Below, piece by piece: positions 24,444-31,864 of a stretch of DNA of 39,902 bases (the stretch's first letter is position 1; each line of letters starts with the position of its first letter). The translations under genes were made by a program, and so were the position numbers. The notes below the pieces were generated by a model. The model did not search any database. It was given only the letters and a program-made list of their open reading frames with translations, and was not told where the DNA came from. Location: NCBI GenBank assembly GCA_016213405.1, contig JACRAM010000023.1, positions 1 to 39,902 on the forward strand. Reading direction: 5' to 3'. The DNA is from Bacteroidota bacterium. Its GTDB lineage: Bacteria > Bacteroidota > Bacteroidia > Palsa-948.

Positions 24444-25682
24444 CTAAAATAAATATTCAATTGCAAACCCGGGAGCTACAGCCCTGGCTTTGTATGTGCC
24501 GCTGAAATCCTTTTCAATGTTTGTATCCGTGCGTTTCATTCCTTCTATATATAATAAAGAGAAATCAAGATTGAGCTTTTTGTTGATTCTCCACGATGCT
24601 CCCGCTGTTAATCCGATTCTGTTTGCATCAGGAGTTTCGGGAGTCAGATAACCATCTTGAACCGGAGTTTTGTCAAAATAAGCTCCACCTCTTAAAAATA
24701 TATTTTCTTTCAGATGATACTGCGCTCCTGCACGAACGATGAACGTATTTTTGTACATGCGTGCGGAGTGAACATCTTTGAGCAATTCCGTATTATCGGC
24801 AAAATCAAACGAAAGGGTGTCATACACTCCCCATCCGATATAATTTATATCCAGCGCGAGTTTTATTTTTTCATTCAGGACATAACCAAAGCCAAACGTT
24901 GTAGTGGAAGGAAGCGTAAGAGTAGCAACAAATGTTGTGCTGGGAAAAGAATCTGCAAGTGCTGAAGCTACATTGAAATCAGCAGTGCCGTTTTCCATTT
25001 TTAGTTTTACAGAAGATCGGTAATCCAGCCCGACAGAAAATTTTTCATTTGGTTTGAAATAAATTCCCGCATTATATCCATAGCCATTTGCTGAACCCTG
25101 AAGCGATGCGGAGCCATATTTTCCCATGGTATCCTGAATAGGAACTCCCTGCGATAAGCTGAAATCTCCTTTGGCAAAAACAAATCCTGCACCAACTCCA
25201 AGTTTGTCATTAATCTTATAAGATAAAGTCGGCTGGAAGAAAATTGCTTTCAAATCTATTTCGCGAAGAAGAAATTGTCCTTTCCAATCACTGGGCCATT
25301 CTTCGCGACTTCCGAAGGGAGTGTAAATTGCCAGTCCAAAATTAAGTTTGTCAGCTTTTTTTATTTTTCCGACAGCATAAACAGAAAAAGGTGTTCCTAC
25401 ATGATGAACCATTTCTGTAGAGTAAATCCCTGGAGCAGGTTCTAAATAAACTGTTCGCGGAATAATGAAACTTGCACCTATCTGCACCAAACGAATTGAA
25501 TCAAGAAAAGAAGTTGCACCCGGATTGAAAAGCAGAGAAGCGCCATCGAGCAGGAGTCCTGTGCCAGTATGCCCCATGCCCATTTGTTTTTGTCCCTGAA
25601 GGTTTACCTGAAAGCCGCCAGCGAAAACCAGTTGGCAGTTGGCGGTAAGCAGTAGGCAAAAAGAAAAAAACAACTTCTTCAT
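24444..25682 (-). CDS. FadL/OmpP1/TodX-type outer membrane transporter
   Basis: 412 residues from ATG 25682 (MKKLFFSFCLLLTANCQLVFA signal peptide). The longer frame to 25736 runs through a dispersed hairpin and is rejected. After cleavage the N-terminal FQVNLQGQKQMGMGHTGTGLLLDGASLLFNPGA is the typical hatch-domain start of FadL proteins; the rest is alternating beta strands such as YNAGIYFKPNEKFSVGLDYRSSVKLKM, and the C-terminus ends in an aromatic (AIEYLF). FadL porins import long-chain fatty acids or other hydrophobic compounds. Lying upstream of three hydrolases, it may take up their products; that link is inference. Confidence 0.88.
   Translation of the reverse strand: MKKLFFSFCLLLTANCQLVFAGGFQVNLQGQKQMGMGHTGTGLLLDGASLLFNPGATSFLDSIRLVQIGASFIIPRTVYLEPAPGIYSTEMVHHVGTPFSVYAVGKIKKADKLNFGLAIYTPFGSREEWPSDWKGQFLLREIDLKAIFFQPTLSYKINDKLGVGAGFVFAKGDFSLSQGVPIQDTMGKYGSASLQGSANGYGYNAGIYFKPNEKFSVGLDYRSSVKLKMENGTADFNVASALADSFPSTTFVATLTLPSTTTFGFGYVLNEKIKLALDINYIGWGVYDTLSFDFADNTELLKDVHSARMYKNTFIVRAGAQYHLKENIFLRGGAYFDKTPVQDGYLTPETPDANRIGLTAGASWRINKKLNLDFSLLYIEGMKRTDTNIEKDFSGTYKARAVAPGFAIEYLF
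25630..25662. repeat. Heptamer array in FadL-like signal-peptide codons
   Basis: CAGTTGG twice, CGGTAAG, CAGTAGG, CAAAA: a 7-nt period. On the minus strand it encodes about residues 9-18 (LLLTANCQLV). Confidence 0.85.
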
Positions 25683-25693
25683 AATGTATTGTC

Positions 25694-26572
25694 TTAACGC
25701 CCTCTCCTTGAGGAGAGGGTTGGGGTGAAGCGACATTCTTTATTAACCGTTTCTTCAAACATTTTCATTAATTCTTTCGTGTTCTTTCCAACTTTTCCGT
25801 TACCAATTTTCATTTTATCAATCTGAACTACCGGAGTTATGCCACGTGTGGTTCCGGTGATAAAACTTTCAGAGCACCAAGTTAATTCTTCTTTCAATAC
25901 CTCGCGGATTTCAAGCTTGAATTTTTTCAGCGTAATATTAGTAATCAACTTTCGGGTAATACCCAGCAGCATTCCTTCATCTGCAGTTACTAATGTGTTT
26001 CCGTGAAACAGAAAAAAATTATTTCTGGTTGTTTCAAGAATTTTTCCATCTGAACAATACAGTGTGTCTTGTGCTTTAGCTTTTCTTCTTTCATCGGCAA
26101 GGCGGATCGCTGTGAGATAATTTGTCGTCTTCACTCTTGCCATTTCCCTGCTATGTTCGTGAAGCATTAGTTTGATTCCTTTCTCTGACCACCATTCAGG
26201 ATACAGAGGCAAATCTTCCATGAGAATAAATAAATTCGGTTTTACTGCAGGAAGATATGAGTCGAGCGAGTAGCCACCTGTGAGAAGAAGTCTGATTCCA
26301 AAATCTTTTTTAACTGAAACTTTGTTTTTCTTTAGAAGAGAATGAATCGCAGAAATAATTTCTTTTTTCTTTAAAGGAAGTTTCAACATCATTCCATTGG
26401 CAGAATTTTCAAACCTATCAAGATAATCGTTGATTCGGAAAGGAACACCATAATATGTGCGCATGTAATCAAACGCGCCATACCCTCGAAGCATTACTAA
26501 ATCAGTTATCCCGACTTTGATTTCATTCTTGCGAAGAATTTTTCCGTTTGAATAACAATAATAGTTCATCAT
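25694..26572 (-). CDS. Class IV aminotransferase (branched-chain / D-amino acid / ADC lyase family)
   Basis: 292 residues from ATG 26572 (MMNYYCYSNGKILRKNEI). The frame extends to 26734, but those codons read through the inverted repeat at 26579-26668. Fold-type IV signatures are FDYMRTYYGVPFRINDYLDRFENSA, the PLP lysine region ARVKTTNYLTAIRLADERRKAKAQDTLYCSDGKILETTRNNFF, and SFITGTTRGITPVVQID. Whether it acts on branched-chain amino acids, D-amino acids or aminodeoxychorismate cannot be read off. The last 14 residues (RFTPTLSSRRGR) are encoded by the hairpin at 25700-25719 and look like a replaced C-terminus. It probably heads the minus-strand group. Confidence 0.85.
   Translation of the reverse strand: MMNYYCYSNGKILRKNEIKVGITDLVMLRGYGAFDYMRTYYGVPFRINDYLDRFENSANGMMLKLPLKKKEIISAIHSLLKKNKVSVKKDFGIRLLLTGGYSLDSYLPAVKPNLFILMEDLPLYPEWWSEKGIKLMLHEHSREMARVKTTNYLTAIRLADERRKAKAQDTLYCSDGKILETTRNNFFLFHGNTLVTADEGMLLGITRKLITNITLKKFKLEIREVLKEELTWCSESFITGTTRGITPVVQIDKMKIGNGKVGKNTKELMKMFEETVNKECRFTPTLSSRRGR
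25700..25719. repeat. Hairpin CCCTCTCC-TTGA-GGAGAGGG
   Basis: A perfect 8-bp stem with a 4-nt loop between the aminotransferase and FadL-like genes; it supplies the last codons of the former. The sequence with its trailing TTGGGGTGAAG is, from memory, a common dispersed repeat in Bacteroidota drafts. Confidence 0.7.
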
Positions 26573-26578
26573 TTTCCC

Positions 26579-26668
26579 GGTTACGAAGTAACGAATCATT
26601 TTGCGAATTTTACGAATACTACTTTTGCAATTCGTAATATTCGTTACCAAATTCGTTACTTCGTTACC
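26579..26668. repeat. Nested inverted repeat between aminotransferase and recR
   Basis: Outer arms 26579-26596 (GGTTACGAAGTAACGAAT) and 26651-26668 match at 17 of 18 when inverted. Inner arms 26604-26617 (CGAATTTTACGAAT) and 26630-26643 match at 13 of 14 with a 12-nt loop. All arms are built of related TTACGAA/TTCGTAA words. It fills most of the divergent gap 26573-26713. Confidence 0.88.
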
Positions 26669-26713
26669 AGCAAATATAGCACAACAAATAATCCGTAAAT
26701 TCGCTTTCGAATT

Positions 26714-27334
26714 ATGAATTTCAGTTCTAAACATATTGAAACTCTCATTGATGAATTTGCCAAACTACCCGGTGTGGGAAGAAAAACCGCAACCAGATAT
26801 GTTTTGCATGTTCTGAAGCAGGATACAAAAGATGTGGAAGGATTTGTGAACGCGATAGTGAATCTGAAAAACGAATTGAAGTATTGCTCAGTCTGTAATA
26901 ATATTTCCGACAAAGAAATCTGCAATATCTGTTCCAATCATAACCGCGATAAAAGTTTAGTATGCGTAGTGGAAGACATCCGCGATGTAATGGCAATTGA
27001 AAGTACCCAGCAATATAAAGGAGTGTTTCACGTTCTCGGTGGAATTATTTCTCCGCTGGATGGAATCGGTCCGGGTGATTTGAATATTGAATCGCTTGTT
27101 CAACGAATTGCTGAAGGAAAAATACAGGAAGTAATTATGGCATTAAGCACTACGATGGAAGGTGACACTACAAATTTCTATATCTACAAACGCCTGAAAG
27201 ATTTCAATGTAACTGTTTCCACGATCGCACGCGGAATTTCTATTGGCGATGAACTGGAATACACGGATGAGATTACGCTGGGAAGATCAATCACAAACAG
27301 AATCCCTTACGAAAACGTATTGCCAATTAGATAA
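26714..27334 (+). CDS. recR: Recombination protein RecR
   Basis: 206 residues, full length. RecR acts with RecO (and RecF) to load RecA on gapped DNA. It shows the helix-hairpin-helix [17 protein letters not shown], the four-cysteine zinc site [16 protein letters not shown], the Toprim core [28 protein letters not shown] with LDGIGPGDL, and the family C-terminus [30 protein letters not shown]. The stop codon is immediately followed by the octamer array flanking the next gene. Confidence 0.97.
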   Translation: MNFSSKHIETLIDEFAKLPGVGRKTATRYVLHVLKQDTKDVEGFVNAIVNLKNELKYCSVCNNISDKEICNICSNHNRDKSLVCVVEDIRDVMAIESTQQYKGVFHVLGGIISPLDGIGPGDLNIESLVQRIAEGKIQEVIMALSTTMEGDTTNFYIYKRLKDFNVTVSTIARGISIGDELEYTDEITLGRSITNRIPYENVLPIR

Positions 27335-27361
27335 TGTGCGGATGTGCAGATGTGCGGATTA
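27334..27361. repeat. Left octamer arm flanking the four-helix-bundle gene
   Basis: ATGTGCGG, ATGTGCAG, ATGTGCGG, ATT. It begins on the recR stop codon. Positions 27341-27361 match the inverse of 27743-27763 at 19 of 21 bases, so the gene between is enclosed by an inverted repeat. Confidence 0.88.
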
Positions 27362-27378
27362 ATACACAAATAAATTAA

Positions 27379-27726
27379 ATGGAAAACACAAAAAAAAACC
27401 TAATTGTTGAATTAACTTTTCAGTTCTCGCTTGATATAATAGAATTTTCTGAGCTTCTAGAAAGCAAAAGAAAGTTTAATATGGCTAATCAGCTTTTCAG
27501 AAGCGGAACAGGAATTGGAGCTAATGTAAGAGAAGCTCAAAGCGAGGAAAGCAAGGCAGATTTTATACATAAAATTAAAATTGCGTCTAAAGAAGCTGAA
27601 GAAACCGAATACTGGCTTCTGTTATGCAAACATTCAAAGAACTATCCTGATTGCGACAACCTTCTGCTTCAGATTGCAAGTATTCTTAAAGTTCTTGGAA
27701 AAATAATTTCATCATCCAGAAAATAA
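27379..27726 (+). CDS. Four-helix-bundle protein (23S rRNA intervening-sequence protein family)
   Basis: 115 residues. The hallmark ANQLFRSGTGIGANVREAQ, then SEESKADFIHKIKIASKEAEETEYWL, places it in the family first found inside intervening sequences of 23S rRNA genes and now known as free-standing genes in many Bacteroidota. The fold is a four-helix bundle that makes pentamers; its role is unknown. Here the gene sits between recR and a glycosyltransferase, precisely enclosed by inverted octamer arrays at 27334-27361 and 27733-27764. The rRNA-borne copies are likewise closed by complementary ends. This suggests a mobile cassette rather than a member of the neighbouring operons. Confidence 0.93.
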   Translation: MENTKKNLIVELTFQFSLDIIEFSELLESKRKFNMANQLFRSGTGIGANVREAQSEESKADFIHKIKIASKEAEETEYWLLLCKHSKNYPDCDNLLLQIASILKVLGKIISSSRK

Positions 27727-27732
27727 TTCATT

Positions 27733-27764
27733 TGCACATCAGTAATCTACACATCTGCACATCG
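27733..27764. repeat. Right octamer arm flanking the four-helix-bundle gene
   Basis: TGCACATC, AGTAATCT, ACACATCT, GCACATCG: 8-nt period, inverse of the left arm. It ends 2 nt before the ATG of the glycosyltransferase. Confidence 0.88.
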
Positions 27765-27766
27765 GA

Positions 27767-29764
27767 ATGAAGCTTTCAGTCATCATAGTTAACTACAACG
27801 TTGAGCATTTTCTCGAACAATGTCTGCATTCTGTAGAGAAGGCGGTGAAAAATATTCCAACAGAAATTTTTGTTGTTGATAATAGTTCCGTGGATGGCTC
27901 GATTGAAATGGTGAAGAAGAAATTTCCTGAAGTAAAAATCATAGCCAATGAAAAGAATCTTGGTTTTTCCAGAGCGAATAACCAGGCAATCAAAGAAGCA
28001 AAAGGTGAATACGTTTTGCTCCTGAATCCGGACACAGTTGTACAGGAAGATACTTTTGAGAAGACGATAAAATTCATGGATGAGAAAAAAGATGGTGGCG
28101 CGCTGGGCGTAATGATGTTGGATGGCAAAGGAAATTTTCTTCCTGAATCAAAGCGCGGACTCCCTACTCCTTCGGTTGCGTTTTATAAAGTGTTCGGACT
28201 TTCATTTTTATTTCCAAAATCAAGAACATTTGGCAAATATCATCTGGGCTATCTCGATAAAAACAAAACTCATGAAGTAGATGTGCTCGCAGGCGCGTTC
28301 ATTCTCATTCGAAAATCTGTTCTTGATAAAATCGGTTTGCTCGATGAAACTTTTTTTATGTACGGAGAGGATATTGATTTGTCCTATCGCATTACGCTTG
28401 CGGGCTATAAGAATTATTACTTCTCCGAAACGCGCATTATTCATTACAAAGGAGAAAGCACCAAGAAGAGTTCGGTGAATTATGTGCTGGTGTTTTATAA
28501 CGCCATGGCAATCTTTGCTAAGAAACATTTTGCGAAGAACCAGGCGACTATGTTTTCTCTGCTGATATATTTTGCAATCGCCTTTCGGGCAGGAATCGCT
28601 ATTGTAAAAAGATTTCTGAAACAAATATTTGTTCCGCTGCTGGATGCCTCCATTCTTTATGCCGGATTATATTTCATAAAAAATTATTATGAGCACAATG
28701 TAAAAAATGTTGCCTATCCTGAAAACCTTGTACTGGCTGCATTTGGGATATATGTTTTCATCTGGCTCTTCTCGGTTTTTCTCAGCGGTGGCTATGACAA
28801 ACCCATTCGCCTTCAAAAAATTGTGCGCGGAATTTTCTGGGGAACAGGAATCATTCTTGCTATGTATGCACTGCTTCCTGAAGCATACCGTTTCTCGCGT
28901 GCGCTTATTCTCATCGGCACGGGATGGGCAACCATCTCCATGCTTGCAACACGGATGCTGTTTCATCTTTTTGGAATAATGGGCTTCCATCCCTTCGGGA
29001 AAGATTTTCTTCTTGAAGGAAGCACCAGCAAGCGATTGGCAATTGTGGGAAGTGAAGAAGAATACAAAAGAGTGTTCGCGCTTATAAAAGAATCTTCTCT
29101 CAAATCAAACTTTATCGGCTTTGTTAATTCAGATGCTGGTAACTGGCAACTGGCAACTGGCAAACAGCAAGAAACATATTTAGGAAAGTTCTCTCAGTTA
29201 AACGAAATCATAGACATCTACAAAATTGACGAAGTAATTTTCTGCGCGAAGAATATTTCTTCAGAAAAAATTATTGACGCGATGAGTTTGCAGGGAAATG
29301 AAGGAGTAGAATTTAAAATCGCTCCGCAGGAAAGTTTTTCCATCATCGGAAGCAATTCTATTGACACGGCTGGCGACCTTTACACCCTTGATGTGAACTC
29401 GATGAACAAACCTTCCAATCGCAGAAAAAAGAGAATCATAGATATTTTCTTTTCGATACTTTTTGTTTGCCTGCTTCCTGTTTTAATTTTCATTGTAAAA
29501 AATCCGTTGAACTATATTGCAAACATTTTCAAAGTGCTGTTTGGTTTTAATTCGTGGGTGGGATACGGAGAAAATCTGAATTCTGAATTCAGAATTCAGA
29601 ATAACAGCCGGAAAGGAATTTTATCTCCTGCTGATTCCTTGAAATCAAATCACGTGACTCAAGAAATTGCCGAACGACTGAATAAAATTTACGCGAAGGA
29701 TTACAGCGTACGCAATGACATGAATATCCTGCTAAAGGGAATTAGAAACCTAGGAAGAGCGTAA
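27767..29764 (+). CDS. GT2 glycosyltransferase fused to a degenerate sugar-phosphate transferase-like module
   Basis: 665 residues. Residues 1-240 are a GT-A family 2 domain: SVIIVNYNVEHFLEQCLHS, VDNSSVDGS, NLGFSRANNQAI, LLLNPDTVV, and YGEDIDLSYRI. Membrane helices follow (about 265-400). Residues 420-545 look like the Rossmann-type region found before polyprenyl-phosphate sugar transferases (RLAIVGSEEEYKRVF, KIDEVIFCAKNIS). From 555 on, RRKKRIIDIFFSILFVCLLPVLIF resembles the membrane anchor of those transferases, but the catalytic part that should follow is reduced to about 80 unusual residues. Two repeat insertions interrupt this half (residues about 457-468 and 603-612). The GT2 part is likely active in envelope polysaccharide synthesis. 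Confidence 0.82.
   Translation: MKLSVIIVNYNVEHFLEQCLHSVEKAVKNIPTEIFVVDNSSVDGSIEMVKKKFPEVKIIANEKNLGFSRANNQAIKEAKGEYVLLLNPDTVVQEDTFEKTIKFMDEKKDGGALGVMMLDGKGNFLPESKRGLPTPSVAFYKVFGLSFLFPKSRTFGKYHLGYLDKNKTHEVDVLAGAFILIRKSVLDKIGLLDETFFMYGEDIDLSYRITLAGYKNYYFSETRIIHYKGESTKKSSVNYVLVFYNAMAIFAKKHFAKNQATMFSLLIYFAIAFRAGIAIVKRFLKQIFVPLLDASILYAGLYFIKNYYEHNVKNVAYPENLVLAAFGIYVFIWLFSVFLSGGYDKPIRLQKIVRGIFWGTGIILAMYALLPEAYRFSRALILIGTGWATISMLATRMLFHLFGIMGFHPFGKDFLLEGSTSKRLAIVGSEEEYKRVFALIKESSLKSNFIGFVNSDAGNWQLATGKQQETYLGKFSQLNEIIDIYKIDEVIFCAKNISSEKIIDAMSLQGNEGVEFKIAPQESFSIIGSNSIDTAGDLYTLDVNSMNKPSNRRKKRIIDIFFSILFVCLLPVLIFIVKNPLNYIANIFKVLFGFNSWVGYGENLNSEFRIQNNSRKGILSPADSLKSNHVTQEIAERLNKIYAKDYSVRNDMNILLKGIRNLGRA
29135..29169. 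repeat. Heptamer array inside the glycosyltransferase
   Basis: GCTGGTA, ACTGGCA three times, AACAGCA: exact 7-nt period, single arm, encoding about residues 457-468 (AGNWQLATGKQQ). Confidence 0.9.
29575..29600. repeat. Perfect 26-bp palindrome made of heptamers
   Basis: TCTGAATTCTGAA followed directly by its reverse complement. Read as units it is CTGAATT twice then CAGAATT and CAGAATA, that is two inverted heptamer arms with no loop. It lies in the degenerate C-terminal part of the glycosyltransferase. Confidence 0.92.
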
Positions 29765-29787
29765 AACAATTCTTCTCCTCTATTTCT

Positions 29788-30978
29788 CTATTTCAAAACC
29801 TTCTGCACAAGGTCAGCGGCTTCCTGCAATTCAATAGCCGAATGCACCTTGAGACCTGAGTTATCAATAATCTTTTTTGCTTCCACCGCATTGGTTCCCT
29901 GCAGGCGCACAATGATGGGCACAGAAATGTTGCCCATGTTTTTGTAAGCATCCACAATGCCCTGCGCAACACGGTCGCAGCGCACAATGCCTCCGAAAAT
30001 ATTTACAAGGATTGCTTTTACATTCGGGTCTTTCAGAATAATACGGAATGCAACTTCAACACGCTGAGCGTTTGCGGTTCCACCAACATCTAAAAAGTTT
30101 GCCGGCTCTCCGCCAGAAAGTTTGATGATGTCCATGGTTGCCATGGCAAGCCCGGCACCGTTCACCATACAGCCCACGTTTCCATCGAGCTTTACATAGT
30201 TGAGTTCGTGTTCACCGGCTTCCACTTCGGTTGGGTCTTCTTCCAGTTTATCGCGCATGGCAGCGTAATCAGGATGGCGGTACAATGCGTTTTCATCAAG
30301 CGCGACTTTTGAATCAACCGCAACAATTTTATTATCGGATGTTTTCAGCAGAGGATTTATTTCGAAGAGGGAAGCGTCAATGGATTCATACGCTTTATAT
30401 AAAGAAGCGACACACTTTGTCATATTCTTGAATGCTTCTCCGCTGAGTCCGAGATTGAACGCAATTTTTCTGCACTGAAAATCTTTCAAGCCAACTTTGG
30501 GATCAATTTCTTCTTTAAAAATCCGTTCAGGAGTTTTTGCTGCCACTTCTTCAATTTCCATTCCGCCTTCCTGAGAATAGATAATCATGTTTCTTCCAAT
30601 CGCGCGGTTGAGCAGCACGCTCATGTAATATTCTTTTGTAGGAGTTTCTCCGGGATAGTAAACATCCTGTGCAATCAAAACCTTGTGAACAATTTTTCCG
30701 TGAGGTCCTGTTTGTCGCGAAACAAGATTCATCCCGAGAATTGCTTTTGCTTTTTCTTTTACATCATCCAGCGTTTTCGCCATCTTCACTCCTCCGGCTT
30801 TTCCTCTTCCGCCTGCGTGCACCTGCGCTTTCACAATCCAGATGGGAGTGTTGGTTTCTTTCTGAAGTTCTTTTGCAACTTCAAATGCTTGTTCTACTGT
30901 TTCGGCAACTTTGCCTTCCTGAATGGAAACACCGAAACTTTTTAAGATTTGTTTGCCTTGATATTCGTGGAGGTTCAT
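29788..30978 (-). CDS. sucC: Succinyl-CoA synthetase (ADP-forming) beta subunit
   Basis: 396 residues from ATG 30978 (MNLHEYQGKQILKSFGV, the family start). The longer frame to 31077 reads through an octamer repeat. It makes succinate, CoA and nucleoside triphosphate from succinyl-CoA in the TCA cycle with SucD. ATP-grasp features: WIVKAQVHAGGRGKAGGVKMA, LFEINPLLKTSDNKIVAVDSKVALDENALYRHP, and the CoA-ligase part NGAGLAMATMDIIKLSGGEPANFLDVGG and NIFGGIVRCDRVAQGIV. sucD is not in the window, which is common in this phylum. Confidence 0.96.
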   Translation of the reverse strand: MNLHEYQGKQILKSFGVSIQEGKVAETVEQAFEVAKELQKETNTPIWIVKAQVHAGGRGKAGGVKMAKTLDDVKEKAKAILGMNLVSRQTGPHGKIVHKVLIAQDVYYPGETPTKEYYMSVLLNRAIGRNMIIYSQEGGMEIEEVAAKTPERIFKEEIDPKVGLKDFQCRKIAFNLGLSGEAFKNMTKCVASLYKAYESIDASLFEINPLLKTSDNKIVAVDSKVALDENALYRHPDYAAMRDKLEEDPTEVEAGEHELNYVKLDGNVGCMVNGAGLAMATMDIIKLSGGEPANFLDVGGTANAQRVEVAFRIILKDPNVKAILVNIFGGIVRCDRVAQGIVDAYKNMGNISVPIIVRLQGTNAVEAKKIIDNSGLKVHSAIELQEAADLVQKVLK

Positions 30979-31040
30979 AATTGATTGTTTGAGGAGATTT
31001 AGTAATGCGAATATAACAATAGATATAAATGGCAGGCAGG

Positions 31041-31104
31041 TGAGAAAATGGGAAAGTGTGCTGATGTGCCGGCTCATTTTCTCACTCTCTCACTTTCTCT
31101 CTTT
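31041..31104. repeat. Octamer array in two inverted arms between sucC and the ABC gene
   Basis: Left units TGAGAAAA, TGGGAAAG, TGTGCTGA, TGTGCCGG (31041-31072) abut right units CTCATTTT, CTCACTCT, CTCACTTT, CTCTCTTT (31073-31104). GTGAGAAAATG at 31040-31050 is inverted at 31075-31085. Just before, GGCAGGCAGG (31031-31040) equals half of the palindrome at 39717-39736. Confidence 0.8.
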
Positions 31105-31122
31105 CGTATATTAGCATTCGGT

Positions 31123-31776
31123 ATGATACAAGCAAACGATGTTTATAAGTCTTATGGAACTCTTCATGTATTGAAAGGAGTTTCGCTCGAAGTAAAGAAA
31201 GGGGAAATCGTTTCTATCGTGGGCGCTTCGGGAGCAGGAAAGACAACACTACTTCAAATACTCGGAACGCTTGACAGAGCGGATAATGGAGAAGTAAAAA
31301 TCAATGACACTAATCTCAGAACTCTCAGCGAACGAAAACTTTCAGATTTCAGAAATAAACAAATAGGTTTTGTATTTCAGTTTCATCATTTACTTCCGGA
31401 ATTCACAGCGCTGGAAAATGTTTGCCTGCCAGCTTTCATTGCTGGAAAAACAAAAACCGAAGCAGAAGCAAAGGCGAATGAACTATTAAACTTTCTTGGG
31501 CTTACAGAACGGGCGCACCACAAACCTTCTGAACTTTCCGGTGGAGAGCAGCAAAGAGTTGCCGTTGCACGCGCGCTGATAAATAATCCTTCTGTAATTC
31601 TTGCGGATGAACCTTCCGGAAATCTGGATTCTGCCACGGCAAAAGAACTTCACAATTTATTTTTTACTCTCCGGGAAAAATTCCAGCAAACTTTCGTTAT
31701 CGTTACGCACAACGAGGAACTCGCAAACATGGCGGACAGGAAATTGACTATGAAAGACGGGATGATTAGCAATTAA
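31123..31776 (+). CDS. ABC transporter ATPase, LolD/MacB-like
   Basis: 217 residues from ATG 31123 ([20 protein letters not shown]); the upstream extension to 31048 is repeat-encoded. Walker A is [14 protein letters not shown], the signature is [16 protein letters not shown], Walker B is [16 protein letters not shown], followed by the switch VTHNEEL. The size and the [22 protein letters not shown] stretch fit the LolD/MacB/FtsE subgroup. LolD releases lipoproteins from the inner membrane with LolC/E. No permease gene is adjacent, so the partner must lie elsewhere. Confidence 0.9.
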   Translation: MIQANDVYKSYGTLHVLKGVSLEVKKGEIVSIVGASGAGKTTLLQILGTLDRADNGEVKINDTNLRTLSERKLSDFRNKQIGFVFQFHHLLPEFTALENVCLPAFIAGKTKTEAEAKANELLNFLGLTERAHHKPSELSGGEQQRVAVARALINNPSVILADEPSGNLDSATAKELHNLFFTLREKFQQTFVIVTHNEELANMADRKLTMKDGMISN

Positions 31777-31779
31777 GAA

Positions 31780-31860
31780 TGTCATTTCGACCGCAGGGAG
31801 AAATCTCCTGAATTATTACTGCAATTAAATAGGAGATTCCTCGCTTTGCTCGGAATGACA
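31780..31860. repeat. TGTCATTTCGA inverted dispersed repeat
   Basis: TGTCATTTCGA (31780-31790) and TCGGAATGACA (31850-31860) pair at 10 of 11. Inside, GGAGAAATCTCCT (31797-31809) and AGGAGATTCCTC (31831-31842) form further pairs. It fills the gap between the convergent genes ending at 31776 and 31865 and could end transcription both ways. From memory, very similar repeats are widespread in Bacteroidota. Confidence 0.8.
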
Positions 31861-31864
31861 ACGC

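Noticed and set aside
30979-31122. N-terminal extensions of SucC (to 31077) and of the ABC ATPase (from 31048)
   Set aside because: Both read through the octamer array; family starts are at MNLHEYQG (30978) and MIQANDVY (31123).
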